Shown: positions 35,016 to 43,802 of the stretch, one piece after another | Layout of the letters: the number at the start of each line of letters is the position of its first letter | Position numbering within the stretch: the first letter of the stretch is position 1 | Assembly (NCBI GenBank): GCA_041874755.1 | Contig: CP102611.1 | Span: 868,001 to 932,000 of the forward strand | DNA length: 64,000 nt | Origin: Chitinibacter sp. SCUT-21 | GTDB lineage: Bacteria; Pseudomonadota; Gammaproteobacteria; Burkholderiales; Chitinibacteraceae | Reading direction: 5' to 3' | Position numbers and translations under genes: made by a program | Notes under the pieces: model-generated | Told to the model about the DNA's origin: nothing | The model's input: only the letters and a program-made list of their open reading frames with translations | The model's database searches: none

Positions 35016-35357
35016 ATGTATGATTGTTTAAAGTACGACATCGTGAATCAAGCCGCCGCACCCAGCTCGCTAAAGCCGCCCCACTTTCAGCTGCATTTAA
35101 GTGATCGTCTTCGCCACCGGTTACGCTTAAAGCTCGCGCGCGGGACTGCACCACATCGCTTGAATCAAGCCTTTGGTGCGGCATTAAGTTTTGGTTTTCC
35201 AACGAAAAATTTGGCCGATGGTAGCTTGCTTATTTTGGATTTGAATTTAAACGAAGCATTGCTATTTCACAGTCGATTTAGCGATTTGTTAGCTCACTAT
35301 GAACCCGCGCGCCACAGTGCCGCTCAAATGCCCCAAGGAAAGAATGCCACTGATTAA
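35016..35357 (+). CDS. Hypothetical protein coupled to a MATE exporter
   Basis: 113 residues. A basic central stretch (LSDRLRHRLRLKLARGTAPH) and a hydrophobic patch (LLILDLNLNEALLFHSRF), no signal or membrane helix, no family recognised. The start has CGGAG eight bases upstream within a hairpin loop. Its 3' end overlaps the MATE gene by 14 bp, so expression is coupled. Confidence 0.5.
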   Translation: MYDCLKYDIVNQAAAPSSLKPPHFQLHLSDRLRHRLRLKLARGTAPHRLNQAFGAALSFGFPTKNLADGSLLILDLNLNEALLFHSRFSDLLAHYEPARHSAAQMPQGKNATD

Positions 35358-36699
35358 AGACGCAAAAGCAACTTGGATACTCGCGTGGCCGATTATGATC
35401 GGCCAATTGGCGCAAACTGGCACCTCTTTCGTTGATGCGGTAATGGCGGGGCACGTTTCCGCCGCTGATTTAGCCGCGGTTTCAGTCGGCGCATCGATTT
35501 ATACCATGTTGATCGTGACGCTAATGGGTTTATTGCTGGCAATCAGCCCGATGGTCGCACAAAAAATCGGTGCGAAGCAGCACGGCGATATACCGGCACT
35601 AACCCAACAATCACTGTATCAAGGGCTGTTTGCTGGCTTGGTCGCGATTGCGATTGCGCATGCTTTGCTCCCCGTCTTTAACCACTTAGGACTCAGTGCC
35701 GAGGTAAATGATAAAGCCCAGAGATTTTTATCCGCAGTAAGTTGGGGCTTGCCTGCGTTAGCAATTAGCCGCGTACTCTACGGCTATAGTTCAGCGCTTA
35801 ATCACACCAAGCCAATGATGATCATTGCGCTAATTTCCTTGGCACTCAATATTCCAGCCAATTGGCTGCTGATTTATGGCCATTTCGGTTTTCCTGCACT
35901 GGGGGCGGTAGGTTGTGGCTGGGCAACCGCATTTTGCATGTGGATCAGCGCACTGCTCTGGTTGATTTGGATTTGCGTCTCACCCGTTTATCGGGACACA
36001 CATCCATTTGACCGTCTTCGGGGTATACATTGGCCAACCCAATGGCAATTGGCCAAGCTAGGCATACCCATTGGTATTACTTTTTTTGTTGAAGTGAGTG
36101 CGTTTAGCGGACTGTCATTACTAGTTGCCCGTTTGGGCACGACTTCGGTAGCTGCACATCAAATTGCGCTGAACTTTGGTGGTTTGCTGTTCATGATACC
36201 GTTAGCTATCAGTACTGCGCTTACCGTGCGTGTTGCGCAAGCTGCTGGCGCGGGTCACTGGCAAGAGGCACGAATGATAGGCCAAAACGGTGTTCGACTC
36301 GGTTTTATTATCGCGGCGATGAGCGCCTGCTTTGTCATGCTATTCGATTCCACGATTGCCGCTTGGTATACGCAAGACGCGCAAGTATTTGCGCTTGCGA
36401 CGCAGCTGCTATTTTTTGCCGGGCTGTTCCAGTTTTCCGATGCAACGCAAGCGGTGGCTAGCGGCATTTTGCGCGGTTATAAAAGCACCCGCATTCCGAT
36501 GTTGCTGCATATTACGGCGTTTTGGCTGATTGGCATTCCACTCGGTTATGCAATGGCATTTGGCCTTGGACCTTTTGAAGAGATGGGAGCAAAAGGCTTT
36601 TGGGTTGCGCTCGTGATCGCGCTGACCTTTGCCGCGCTATCATTGCTGTATTTATTCCGCAAAGTGAGTTTATTAAAACTCTCACACACACCACACTAG
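35344..36699 (+). CDS. MATE family multidrug efflux protein (NorM-like)
   Basis: 451 residues, about twelve membrane helices in two six-helix lobes. Start MPLIKDAKATWILAWPIMIG with family motif GQLAQTGTSFVDAVMAGHVS; second-lobe start LAKLGIPIGITFFVEVSAFS. NorM-type exporters use sodium or proton gradients to expel cationic drugs. The ATG at 35344 follows AAGGAAAGA; an upstream start lies inside the preceding gene's frame. The inter-lobe linker GIHWPTQWQLAKLGIP is encoded by a perfect-ended 49-bp element, and a second element abuts its stop codon. Confidence 0.93.
   Translation: MPLIKDAKATWILAWPIMIGQLAQTGTSFVDAVMAGHVSAADLAAVSVGASIYTMLIVTLMGLLLAISPMVAQKIGAKQHGDIPALTQQSLYQGLFAGLVAIAIAHALLPVFNHLGLSAEVNDKAQRFLSAVSWGLPALAISRVLYGYSSALNHTKPMMIIALISLALNIPANWLLIYGHFGFPALGAVGCGWATAFCMWISALLWLIWICVSPVYRDTHPFDRLRGIHWPTQWQLAKLGIPIGITFFVEVSAFSGLSLLVARLGTTSVAAHQIALNFGGLLFMIPLAISTALTVRVAQAAGAGHWQEARMIGQNGVRLGFIIAAMSACFVMLFDSTIAAWYTQDAQVFALATQLLFFAGLFQFSDATQAVASGILRGYKSTRIPMLLHITAFWLIGIPLGYAMAFGLGPFEEMGAKGFWVALVIALTFAALSLLYLFRKVSLLKLSHTPH
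36021..36069. repeat. 49-bp element inside the MATE gene (perfect ends)
   Basis: GGGTAT (36021-36026) to ATACCC (36064-36069). The reading frame passes through as GGT ATA ... ATA CCC, the same codon phase as the cobQ copy. It encodes the cytoplasmic linker before the second six-helix lobe. Confidence 0.6.
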
Positions 36700-36748
36700 A
36701 AGTATATGGCGCTAGTTACTACTCCAGCTATTCTAGCGCCACATACCC
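36700..36748. repeat. 49-bp element exactly between the MATE and ubiX stop codons (two end mismatches)
   Basis: AAGTAT at the left (two mismatches) and ATACCC at the right, 49 bp. An inner stem TGGCGCTAG/CTAGCGCCA is strong. The MATE stop TAG ends at 36699 and the ubiX stop TAG (36750-36748) shares the last base, so the element is the whole intergenic space. Confidence 0.65.
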
Positions 36749-37353
36749 TACTCACCCCACCGCTTCATTAATTGATGTGCGACTTGCAATTGATCCAAAA
36801 TGCGTGCAACGACGAAATCGACTAAATCAGAAACTTGCGTTGGGTGATGATAAAAACCGGGATTGGGCGGCAAAATCACGACGCCCAGCTTGGCGAGTTT
36901 GAGCATGTTTTCTAGATGAATTGCCGAAAATGGCGTTTCCCGCGGCACGATAATCAGCGTTTTGCGCTCTTTAATCATCACATCAGCGGCGCGTTCGAGC
37001 AAATTATCCGACGCGCCATTCGCAATCGCCGACAACGCGCCCATCGTACACGGCACCACCACCATACCATCACCCGGATTTGACCCTGAGGCCATTGGCG
37101 CAAACCATTCTTGCTGGCCATAAACCTGCAATTGCTCAGGATCGGCCAATTGATACTGCGCACGCAATACCTCGGCCAGATCGGCGGCGCGCGATGGCCA
37201 GCTTAAATCCAATTCCTGCTTGGCGACGATTTGCGCTACTTGCGTATACACCAAACGCACTGTACAGCCTGCGGCAAGTAGACACTCCAAGGTACGCAAA
37301 CCATATGGCAAGCCCGACGCACCGGTAAAGGCCAGTGTGATTGTTTTACTCAT
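36748..37353 (-). CDS. ubiX: Flavin prenyltransferase UbiX
   Basis: 201 residues. Start MSKTITLAFTGASGLPYGLR, then VVVPCTMGALSAIANGASDNLLERAADV-type core and KTLIIVPRETPFSAIHLENML, and late PPNPGFYHHPTQVSDLVDFVVARILD. It makes prenylated FMN for the UbiD decarboxylase in ubiquinone synthesis. The ATG at 37353 is preferred to a TTG two codons upstream; AAAGG precedes it. ubiD is not in the window. Confidence 0.95.
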   Translation of the reverse strand: MSKTITLAFTGASGLPYGLRTLECLLAAGCTVRLVYTQVAQIVAKQELDLSWPSRAADLAEVLRAQYQLADPEQLQVYGQQEWFAPMASGSNPGDGMVVVPCTMGALSAIANGASDNLLERAADVMIKERKTLIIVPRETPFSAIHLENMLKLAKLGVVILPPNPGFYHHPTQVSDLVDFVVARILDQLQVAHQLMKRWGE

Positions 37354-37368
37354 GTTCAAACCTTTGCA

Positions 37369-37962
37369 TTACAGAGAGGACGGCGGAAGATCTTCGACCG
37401 ACGCCAGATGATTTGGTTGCGGATATTGCTTTAATAAACGCTCGGCGATCACGCCATTCACAAAACCAAACACCAAGGCCATACCACTCAGCAGCGGAAT
37501 CAAATACACAATGCCATCGTGCGGAATCAGCCACAACCGCGCCAGCAGCAGCTGACCGGCCACATGCCCCACTGCCGATAATAAAGATAGACTGACCATG
37601 CCAAAATAGCGGCGCGGTAAATATTGGCACGCCAAAAGAACGATCAGGCTGCAAATGCCACCCGCAACACTGAGCGCAAATCCAGGTGAGAACACGCCAC
37701 CCAATACAATACTCGCCCCCAGTATTCGTAGCATACTAACCCAGGCCGCCGCTTGCCAACCCATACGCTCCAACGCGATTAAGGTGACAATATTAGCCAG
37801 CCCTGGCTTAACGCCTGGAATTGGCGAAGGAATGCCCGACTCCAGCACGCTCAGCACAATCGCATACGCAGCCAGACGCGCGATATACGCATCATCGGCC
37901 GTCACGGCAATACGCTTTTGCTTGGGTGAAATTGAATCCGGTTTAGTAGCTGAGGCTGTCAT
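37369..37962 (-). CDS. Gx transporter family membrane protein
   Basis: 197 residues, five to six hydrophobic helices. The family mark is ESGIPSPIPGVKPGLANIVTLIAL, then RILGASIVLGGVFSPGFALS and SAVGHVAGQLLLARL, as in the Hpre_diP_synt_I/Gx transporter family (PF07456). Members usually lie beside a NusG-II protein, as here, and often ApbE. Function is unproven. The ATG at 37962 overlaps the upstream gene by 20 bp; a TTG at 37983 is an alternative. Confidence 0.85.
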   Translation of the reverse strand: MTASATKPDSISPKQKRIAVTADDAYIARLAAYAIVLSVLESGIPSPIPGVKPGLANIVTLIALERMGWQAAAWVSMLRILGASIVLGGVFSPGFALSVAGGICSLIVLLACQYLPRRYFGMVSLSLLSAVGHVAGQLLLARLWLIPHDGIVYLIPLLSGMALVFGFVNGVIAERLLKQYPQPNHLASVEDLPPSSL

Positions 37963-38326
37963 ACGGCCGCGCTTGTTTGCCAACTAATTCGATACTGGTA
38001 CGATTGGGCAAGCAAATGGTACTTTGCCCCGCTTGCTGCAACCAACCGGCTTTAACGCAGTATTGACGCGGGCTTGGGTCGTTGGCGATACGTGCTTTGC
38101 CCGCGTTCACTTCAACAATTGTTTCGCCCAAGGGGCCCGGCACGCGCATGGTTTTGGCCGCCATTAAATCAAGCTCGGCAAACACTTTACCATCTTGATA
38201 AATCCGCACACGGGTTGCATGTGGTTGCTGCCAACTCCAGAGACTGATAGCTCCCCAGATCAGCACCAGCAACAGCAGGCAAAGCACATCCCCCCATTTC
38301 AGGATGCGCCAAGTTTCAATGACCAT
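37943..38326 (-). CDS. NusG domain II-containing membrane-anchored protein
   Basis: 127 residues from the ATG at 38326. One N-terminal helix (about residues 14-31, LCLLLLVLIWGAISLWSW) is followed by a beta domain: RVRIYQDGKVFAELDLMA, GETIVEVNAGKARI, CVKAGWLQQAGQSTICLPNRTSIEL. This NusG-II (PF07009) layout is anchored outside the cytoplasm and is usually linked to Gx transporter genes and flavin-dependent electron transport (family context). It overlaps rapZ by 11 bp and the Gx gene by 20 bp. Confidence 0.85.
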   Translation of the reverse strand: MVIETWRILKWGDVLCLLLLVLIWGAISLWSWQQPHATRVRIYQDGKVFAELDLMAAKTMRVPGPLGETIVEVNAGKARIANDPSPRQYCVKAGWLQQAGQSTICLPNRTSIELVGKQARPYDSLSY

Positions 38327-39176
38327 GCTGCTCGCGGTGACGAAGCAAAACTTGACGTGAACGCGCAAAGTGGCGTTTTAATTCTTCGGCCAAATAAACC
38401 GAGCGATGCTGACCGCCTGTGCAGCCAATTGCAACCGTGACATAACTACGCTGGTCGCGCTCGAATTCAGGCAACCAGCGCTCTAAAAACCCCAGTATGT
38501 GCGTTAAATATGGACCAACCGTAGGTTGGCGCATCAAAAAATCCGCCACTGGCTGATCCATGCCGGTTAAGGGGCGCAATTCAGGATCGTAATATGGATT
38601 GGGTAAACAACGCGCATCAAAAACAAAATCTGAATCGAGTGGAATACCGTGCTTAAAGCCGAAGGACTGGAAAATCAGCGTGAGTTTGGCTTTATCCACC
38701 GCAATAAAATCGCGAATCCAATGCCGTAACTTAGACGCTGCCATGCCGCTGGTATCGATGCAATGGCTCATTTCACGAATATCGCCGAGCACCTCGCGCT
38801 CCATCGCAATGCATTCACTCACCGTCAACTGGCCATTCGACAAAGGATGGCTACGTCGGCTTTCGGAATAACGCTTGATGATAGTCTCATCATTCGCTTC
38901 TAAAAACAGCACGCGAACGTCAACATTCAATTGCATCAAGGCTTCCATATGCTCAGGCAAACTGGTCAGATTGTGCGCGCTACGCGCATCCACCGCGATG
39001 GCAACACGTGGATAGCCGTCTAAATCGAGCATTGAAACCGCCTGCGGCAGCAAAGGCGCTGGCAAATTATCCAAACAATAATAACCAAGGTCTTCCAGCG
39101 CACGCAGCGCAACGGATTTACCCGCGCCAGAGAGTCCGGACAGAATCACAACTTGCTGATTAATCGAATTTGGCAT
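38316..39176 (-). CDS. rapZ: RNase adapter protein RapZ
   Basis: 286 residues. Walker A LSGLSGAGKSVALRALEDLGYYCLDNLP near the start, then VRVLFLEANDETIIKRYSESRRSHP, FQSFGFKHGIPLDSDFVFDARCLPNP and the C-terminal IGCTGGQHRSVYLAEEL. In enterobacteria RapZ directs RNase E to GlmZ and so controls GlmS. The start overlaps the hprK stop by one base (TAATG), the common hprK-rapZ arrangement. Confidence 0.97.
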   Translation of the reverse strand: MPNSINQQVVILSGLSGAGKSVALRALEDLGYYCLDNLPAPLLPQAVSMLDLDGYPRVAIAVDARSAHNLTSLPEHMEALMQLNVDVRVLFLEANDETIIKRYSESRRSHPLSNGQLTVSECIAMEREVLGDIREMSHCIDTSGMAASKLRHWIRDFIAVDKAKLTLIFQSFGFKHGIPLDSDFVFDARCLPNPYYDPELRPLTGMDQPVADFLMRQPTVGPYLTHILGFLERWLPEFERDQRSYVTVAIGCTGGQHRSVYLAEELKRHFARSRQVLLRHREQHGH

Positions 39177-40120
39177 TATTCGCCCATTTCCATAAATTTC
39201 TGATGTCGCTCGATGAATTCTCGCGTTGAATCAATGCCGCGTAGTTGCAAAATATAGTTACGCACAGCCGACTCAACCAATACCGCCAAATTACGCCCCG
39301 CCGCAACGGGAATCACCAATTTACGCACCGGCACATCCAAAATCGCTTGGGTAGCAGCTTGCATTTGCAAACGATCCACCGGTGCCAGTGATTCGCCACC
39401 GGCTTTGGCCAGATGAATAATCAATTTCAGCGTCTTTTTCGGGCGAACCGCAGTTTCGCCAAAAATAGTGCGGATATTCAAAACCCCAATCCCGCGCACC
39501 TCGAGAAAATCGCGCAACATCGGCGGGCAGCGCCCTTCTAATGTTTCTGGATTGGTGCGATAGACTTCAACCACATCATCGGCTACCAAACCGTGGCCAC
39601 GCGAAATCAGCTCTAGTGCCAGCTCGGATTTACCCATCGACGATTCACCAGTCAGCAACACACCGACCTCAAGCACATCCAAAAATACCCCGTGCAGGTG
39701 TGTTGATACAGCCAAAGCTTTACTTAGGTAATAGCGCAATACCTCCATCAAGTATGGGGACTGCTCTGGACTGGTCAAGAGCGGGACATGATGGCGCTCG
39801 GCGGCATCGCGCAAGGCGTCAGGAACCGTTTGCCCGTTGGCGACGATCATCGCGGCCATTTCACTGGCAAACAATTGATTCAGGCTACTGAGTTGAACTT
39901 CAGGCGAGAGCCCGTTGACGTAGGCAATTTCTGCAATCCCCAACACTTGAATCCGATTGGGGTGAACGAAGTTTAAGTGCCCCACCAAAGAAAGTGATGG
40001 CTTTTGCTCACTGGCGTCGTTCGACAATAAATTGTTGGCGCCAGATTGACCAGCCACCCAAGTGAGGCGCAGCTTTTCGGCATTATCGATAAAGAGTTGA
40101 CGTGCAGTTATTTGCGGCAT
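39176..40120 (-). CDS. hprK: HPr kinase/phosphorylase
   Basis: 314 residues from the ATG at 40120 ([19 protein letters not shown]). The N-terminal domain is followed by the P-loop [32 protein letters not shown], and the signature [20 protein letters not shown]. The P-loop reads GESSMGKS where GxSGxGKS is usual, so its fourth residue is Ser. It phosphorylates HPr on serine; in proteobacteria it accompanies the nitrogen PTS, as here with ptsN. Confidence 0.95.
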   Translation of the reverse strand: MPQITARQLFIDNAEKLRLTWVAGQSGANNLLSNDASEQKPSLSLVGHLNFVHPNRIQVLGIAEIAYVNGLSPEVQLSSLNQLFASEMAAMIVANGQTVPDALRDAAERHHVPLLTSPEQSPYLMEVLRYYLSKALAVSTHLHGVFLDVLEVGVLLTGESSMGKSELALELISRGHGLVADDVVEVYRTNPETLEGRCPPMLRDFLEVRGIGVLNIRTIFGETAVRPKKTLKLIIHLAKAGGESLAPVDRLQMQAATQAILDVPVRKLVIPVAAGRNLAVLVESAVRNYILQLRGIDSTREFIERHQKFMEMGE

Positions 40121-40129
40121 ACGTTTCTC

Positions 40130-40159
40130 AAAAAAAAACTGCATCAATCAGATGCAGTC
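40130..40159 (-). terminator. Terminator between ptsN and hprK
   Basis: On the minus strand GACTGCATC TGATT GATGCAGTT followed by eight Ts. It ends ptsN transcription just before the hprK start, so hprK may need partial read-through or its own promoter. Confidence 0.85.
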
Positions 40160-40202
40160 TTGATATTAACCAGCAAAGCGGTGGGAGTCTAGCTGAACGC
40201 AA

Positions 40203-40676
40203 TTACGTAAAATCAGCGCCATACGGTTGCCATTGTGAAATACGTTCCCACACTTGATGCGGCTCAGCAAGGGTATTGAGCTCTTCGCGCAATTGCTTAT
40301 CGGAAAAGAGTTGAGCTAGTTCAGACAAAATTTGCAAATGCAGATCGGTGGCGTTCGCAGGAACTAACAGCACAAAAATCAATGAAACCGGTTTGCCATC
40401 GGGCGCATCGAACGGAATCGGCTCTTTTAGACGCACGAAAGCGCCAGTAGCTTCTTTAAGCCCTTTGATACGACCATGCGGAATCGCCACGCCCTGGCCT
40501 AGGCCGGTCGAGCCCAATTTTTCGCGCGCGAATAGGCTATCAAAAATCACGCTGCGCGCAATACCATGGCTATTTTCGAACACGATGCCCACATGCTCAA
40601 AAACACGTTTCTTGCTGCCCACATCTAAATCTAGAAATACATTGCTCGTTGGCAGAATTTTGGTAATCAGGCTCAT
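40203..40676 (-). CDS. ptsN: Nitrogen PTS EIIA component
   Basis: 157 residues. ITKILPTSNVFLDLDVGSKK start, LFAREKLGSTGLGQGVAIPHGR with the phospho-accepting histidine (IPHGR), DGKPVSLIFVLLVPANATDLHLQILSEL-type C-terminal half. EIIA-Ntr is a regulatory phosphoprotein that acts on potassium transport and stress responses rather than sugar uptake. It sits in the rpoN-hpf-ptsN-hprK-rapZ block typical of proteobacteria. Confidence 0.96.
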   Translation of the reverse strand: MSLITKILPTSNVFLDLDVGSKKRVFEHVGIVFENSHGIARSVIFDSLFAREKLGSTGLGQGVAIPHGRIKGLKEATGAFVRLKEPIPFDAPDGKPVSLIFVLLVPANATDLHLQILSELAQLFSDKQLREELNTLAEPHQVWERISQWQPYGADFT

Positions 40677-40731
40677 GGTCTTAATCGGTTTCCCTAGTGG
40701 ACTGGGTATTGTACTTAGCTTGCTCTAAAAC

Positions 40732-40763
40732 AAAAACGGGAACGACTCGCGGCGTTCCCGTTG
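40732..40763 (-). terminator. Terminator after hpf
   Basis: On the minus strand CAACGGGAACGCC GCGAG TCGTTCCCGTTTTTG: a 10-bp stem with one mismatch and a five-T tail, 19 bp past the hpf stop. Confidence 0.8.
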
Positions 40764-40781
40764 TATTGCCGGCGCAACGAA

Positions 40782-41108
40782 TTATTCTTCAATCACCGCT
40801 TGGTGTTTGAGCGCCTCACCGCGATGTGCGGTTTGTTTTTCTTTGTGTTTCACCACTTGACGATCCAATTTATCCATCAGAACGTCGATCGCGGCGTACA
40901 AATCTTCCTCAATCGCCTCAACGTGAATATCTTTGCCGCTCACATGGACTGTGACCTCAGCTTTATGCTGCAATTTGTCTACCGAAAGGATTACCGTCGC
41001 ATCAATCACATTGTCAAAGTGGCGAACAACGCGCTCGATTTTGTTGGTAACGTACTCACGAATAGATGGAGTAACTTCAAGATGATGACCATTGATGTTG
41101 AGGTTCAT
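40782..41108 (-). CDS. hpf: Ribosome hibernation promoting factor (short form)
   Basis: 108 residues. Start MNLNINGHHLEVTPSIREYV, with VTNKIERVVRHFDNV and AEVTVHVSGKDIHVEAIEEDLYAAID-type core, then LDRQVVKHKEK. This is the short HPF/YfiA family that binds the 30S decoding region in stationary phase. It lies between rpoN and ptsN as in most proteobacteria. GAAGGAGC precedes the ATG. Confidence 0.95.
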   Translation of the reverse strand: MNLNINGHHLEVTPSIREYVTNKIERVVRHFDNVIDATVILSVDKLQHKAEVTVHVSGKDIHVEAIEEDLYAAIDVLMDKLDRQVVKHKEKQTAHRGEALKHQAVIEE

Positions 41109-41138
41109 ATTAATGCTCCTTCGATTTATATCGCCCTA

Positions 41139-42539
41139 TTACAGGCTTTTGCGCTGACTGGCAGGCGCGATATTGAGCGCCTCCCGATATTTAGCAACGG
41201 TGCGCCGCGCTACTGCGACACCTTGCTTTGCGAGTTCTTCAGTTATAGCACTATCCGACAATGGTTTCTTCGGATTTTCTTGGGCTACCAGTTGTTTGAT
41301 CAAAGCTTTAATCGATGTTGCTGAATTCTCGCCGCCACTGTCGTTTTCAACATGGCTACCGAAGAAGTATTTGTACTCCAAAACCCCACGTGGTGTCAGC
41401 ATAAATTTTTGCGTTGTTACACGTGAAATTGTCGATTCGTGTAAATCTAGCTCTTCGGCAATATCACGCAACACCATGGGTTTCATCGCGACTTCGCCGT
41501 ATTCAAAGAATGCCTGCTGCCTCGCCACAATGGCTTGAGCAACGCGCAAAATAGTACTGCCGCGCTGTTCTATGCTTTTAATCAACCACCTAGCTTCTTG
41601 CAGCGCACCTGTCATTGATTCGCCAGACTCGCCTTGAAGCAAGCGTGCATACATTTCATTGACTTTGATTTTGGGCTGCGCGGCTTGATTTAAGCGCACA
41701 GTCCAGCGCCCACGTAACTTTTGCACAATGACATCCGGCACAACATAACGTGTTGTATCTGTGCCCCAGTTCGCTGCGGGTCTCGGATTTAAGCCGCGGA
41801 TGATTTGTTGCGCACGACGTAGCTGATCGTCATCGCAGCCAAATTGTTTTTTCAGCTTGGCAAAATCTCGGATGGCCAATAGCTCGAGCCCAGAGTCAAT
41901 TAAACGTCGAGCCAGATCTAAATCGGCACTTGCAGGATAATTTTTGAGTTGCAGCAGCAGGCACTCGGACAGCGAGCGCGCCCCAACACCAATCGGGTCG
42001 AGCTGCGTTAAATATTGATGCGCAATGCGCAGCTCTTCAGGTTCAAGTTCAAGCTCGCAGACCAGATCGTCCGGTAGTTGCGCAAAAATTTCGTCGAGTT
42101 CTTGCGTAAGCAGGCCATCCTCGTCCAATGCTTCGATCAACAATGAAAGCATGGCGTGATCGCGGCGCGATAGCCCCATCAAACGCGCTTGATCGAGCAG
42201 GTGATCACGCAAGGTTGCTTCAATCGCCACACGCAAGGTTGGATCTCGCTCATCATCATCGTCAAACGATGAGCCGCTTTTCACCTCGTCCCAGCGCAAA
42301 CCGTCCAAATCATCGTTTGATTCGACGCTTGCGTCTGCGGAATCCGAGGTGGGCTGCTCTACAGCCTCCAAACCTTCTTGACCGGAATCTTCACGCTCTA
42401 GTAACGGGTTATCAGCTAAAAACTGGTCGATCTCTTGGTTAAAATCAAGCGTGGAAAGTTGCAGCAGCTTAATCGACTGCTGTAATTGCGGTGTTAAATT
42501 GAGCTGCTGCGACATGCGCAGCTGCAATGTTTGCTTCAT
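41139..42539 (-). CDS. rpoN: RNA polymerase sigma-54 factor
   Basis: 466 residues from the ATG at 42539 (MKQTLQLRMSQQLNLTPQLQ), the glutamine-rich region I. An acidic region II (about 50-110) follows, then the core-binding domain (DPIGVGARSLSECLLLQL), the helix-turn-helix (LDLHESTISRVTTQKFMLTPRGVLEYKYFF in outline) and the RpoN box ARRTVAKYRE at about 444-453. Longer upstream frame is rejected because it lacks similarity. It sits directly downstream of lptB. Confidence 0.97.
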   Translation of the reverse strand: MKQTLQLRMSQQLNLTPQLQQSIKLLQLSTLDFNQEIDQFLADNPLLEREDSGQEGLEAVEQPTSDSADASVESNDDLDGLRWDEVKSGSSFDDDDERDPTLRVAIEATLRDHLLDQARLMGLSRRDHAMLSLLIEALDEDGLLTQELDEIFAQLPDDLVCELELEPEELRIAHQYLTQLDPIGVGARSLSECLLLQLKNYPASADLDLARRLIDSGLELLAIRDFAKLKKQFGCDDDQLRRAQQIIRGLNPRPAANWGTDTTRYVVPDVIVQKLRGRWTVRLNQAAQPKIKVNEMYARLLQGESGESMTGALQEARWLIKSIEQRGSTILRVAQAIVARQQAFFEYGEVAMKPMVLRDIAEELDLHESTISRVTTQKFMLTPRGVLEYKYFFGSHVENDSGGENSATSIKALIKQLVAQENPKKPLSDSAITEELAKQGVAVARRTVAKYREALNIAPASQRKSL

Positions 42540-42558
42540 AGAACCTAATTCACGTCGA

Positions 42559-43281
42559 TTACATGCGGAAGTGCTCGCCCAGATACACGCGGCGAACGTC
42601 TTCATTATTCACGATCTCAGCCGGTTTGCCAGCAGCCATGACGGAACCTTCGGAAATAATATAAGCGCGATCACAAATACCCAAAGTTTCTCGGACATTA
42701 TGATCGGTAATCAACACCCCAATCCCGCGCTCTTTTAAAAAGCCAATAATGCGCTGAATATCAATGACGGCAATTGGGTCTACACCAGCAAAAGGCTCAT
42801 CAAGTAAGACAAATTGTGGGTTAGATGCTAAGGCGCGTGCGATTTCAACCCGACGGCGCTCACCACCCGATAAGCTCATGGCATTGCTATCGCGCAGATG
42901 AGCTACGTGCAAATCATGCAATAGCGCATCGAGCCGCTCGTCGATCTGCATTTTGTCGCTGTAATGCAGCTCCAGCACCGATTTGATATTTTCGGCGACC
43001 GTCATTTTGCGAAAAATGGATGCTTCTTGTGGCAAATAACCCAAACCGAGTCGCGCGCGCTTATGGATGGGTTGTGAACTCACGTCAACGCCGTCTAATT
43101 CAATCGTACCTTGGTCCATTTTGACTAAGCCCACGATCATATAAAAACTCGTCGTTTTGCCTGCGCCATTAGGCCCTAACAAACCGACAACTTCTCCACT
43201 ACTAACCTCAAGTGAGACATCACGCACAACAGTGCGTTTTTTATAGCTTTTTTGTAAATGCTGGGCTTTTAATGTGCTCAT
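42559..43281 (-). CDS. lptB: LPS export ABC transporter ATP-binding protein
   Basis: 240 residues. Walker [22 protein letters not shown]-loop [18 protein letters not shown], signature [19 protein letters not shown] and Walker [17 protein letters not shown]. LptB powers extraction of LPS from the inner membrane with LptFG. It follows lptA by 5 bp in the kdsD-kdsC-lptC-lptA-lptB-rpoN cluster. Confidence 0.98.
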   Translation of the reverse strand: MSTLKAQHLQKSYKKRTVVRDVSLEVSSGEVVGLLGPNGAGKTTSFYMIVGLVKMDQGTIELDGVDVSSQPIHKRARLGLGYLPQEASIFRKMTVAENIKSVLELHYSDKMQIDERLDALLHDLHVAHLRDSNAMSLSGGERRRVEIARALASNPQFVLLDEPFAGVDPIAVIDIQRIIGFLKERGIGVLITDHNVRETLGICDRAYIISEGSVMAAGKPAEIVNNEDVRRVYLGEHFRM

Positions 43282-43286
43282 GCGGC

Positions 43287-43802
43287 TTATTTACTCACTG
43301 GCTTACTGGCTGAATCTGCGGATTTTTTCTTAGGGGTCAGAGTGATATTGACACGACCACCCGCTTTACTCTGAGCTTGGTAATATTCAGTATTCATGTC
43401 ATAGGTAATTTTGTCGCCCACGACCAGATCTTGATTACGTTTCACCCACGCCTTCTCGCTAAGTACAACAAAACCGCGTCCACCGTCATAATCAAAACGT
43501 AACGCCTCAGCATTCAGCATTTCACCTGAATCGAGTTTTTGCTTAAAACGGACTGGTCGTCCTTCCCCTAGAGCGAATTGATTACCCTGCTCATCTTGGC
43601 GTGTTGTTAATTTGTCAGCACGGATGACCATCGTACCTTGTGTAACGATCACATTCCCTACGCAAATTTGCTGCATTGTTTTTTGAAAGTACTCGCAACT
43701 ATCTGCTTCAACATTCATTGGTTTTTCACGATCAGCCGTTTCAGCCGCAGCAGGATTAAGGACGAGCAGAGCCAGTAAGGGCAGAATGAGCGGTCGGAAC
43801 AT
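43287..43802 (-). CDS. lptA: LPS transport periplasmic protein LptA
   Basis: 171 residues with a signal peptide ([19 protein letters not shown], cleavage after AAA). The OstA/LptA beta-jellyroll follows: [72 protein letters not shown]. It forms the periplasmic LPS bridge. The start overlaps lptC by 47 bp. Confidence 0.95.
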   Translation of the reverse strand: MFRPLILPLLALLVLNPAAAETADREKPMNVEADSCEYFQKTMQQICVGNVIVTQGTMVIRADKLTTRQDEQGNQFALGEGRPVRFKQKLDSGEMLNAEALRFDYDGGRGFVVLSEKAWVKRNQDLVVGDKITYDMNTEYYQAQSKAGGRVNITLTPKKKSADSASKPVSK

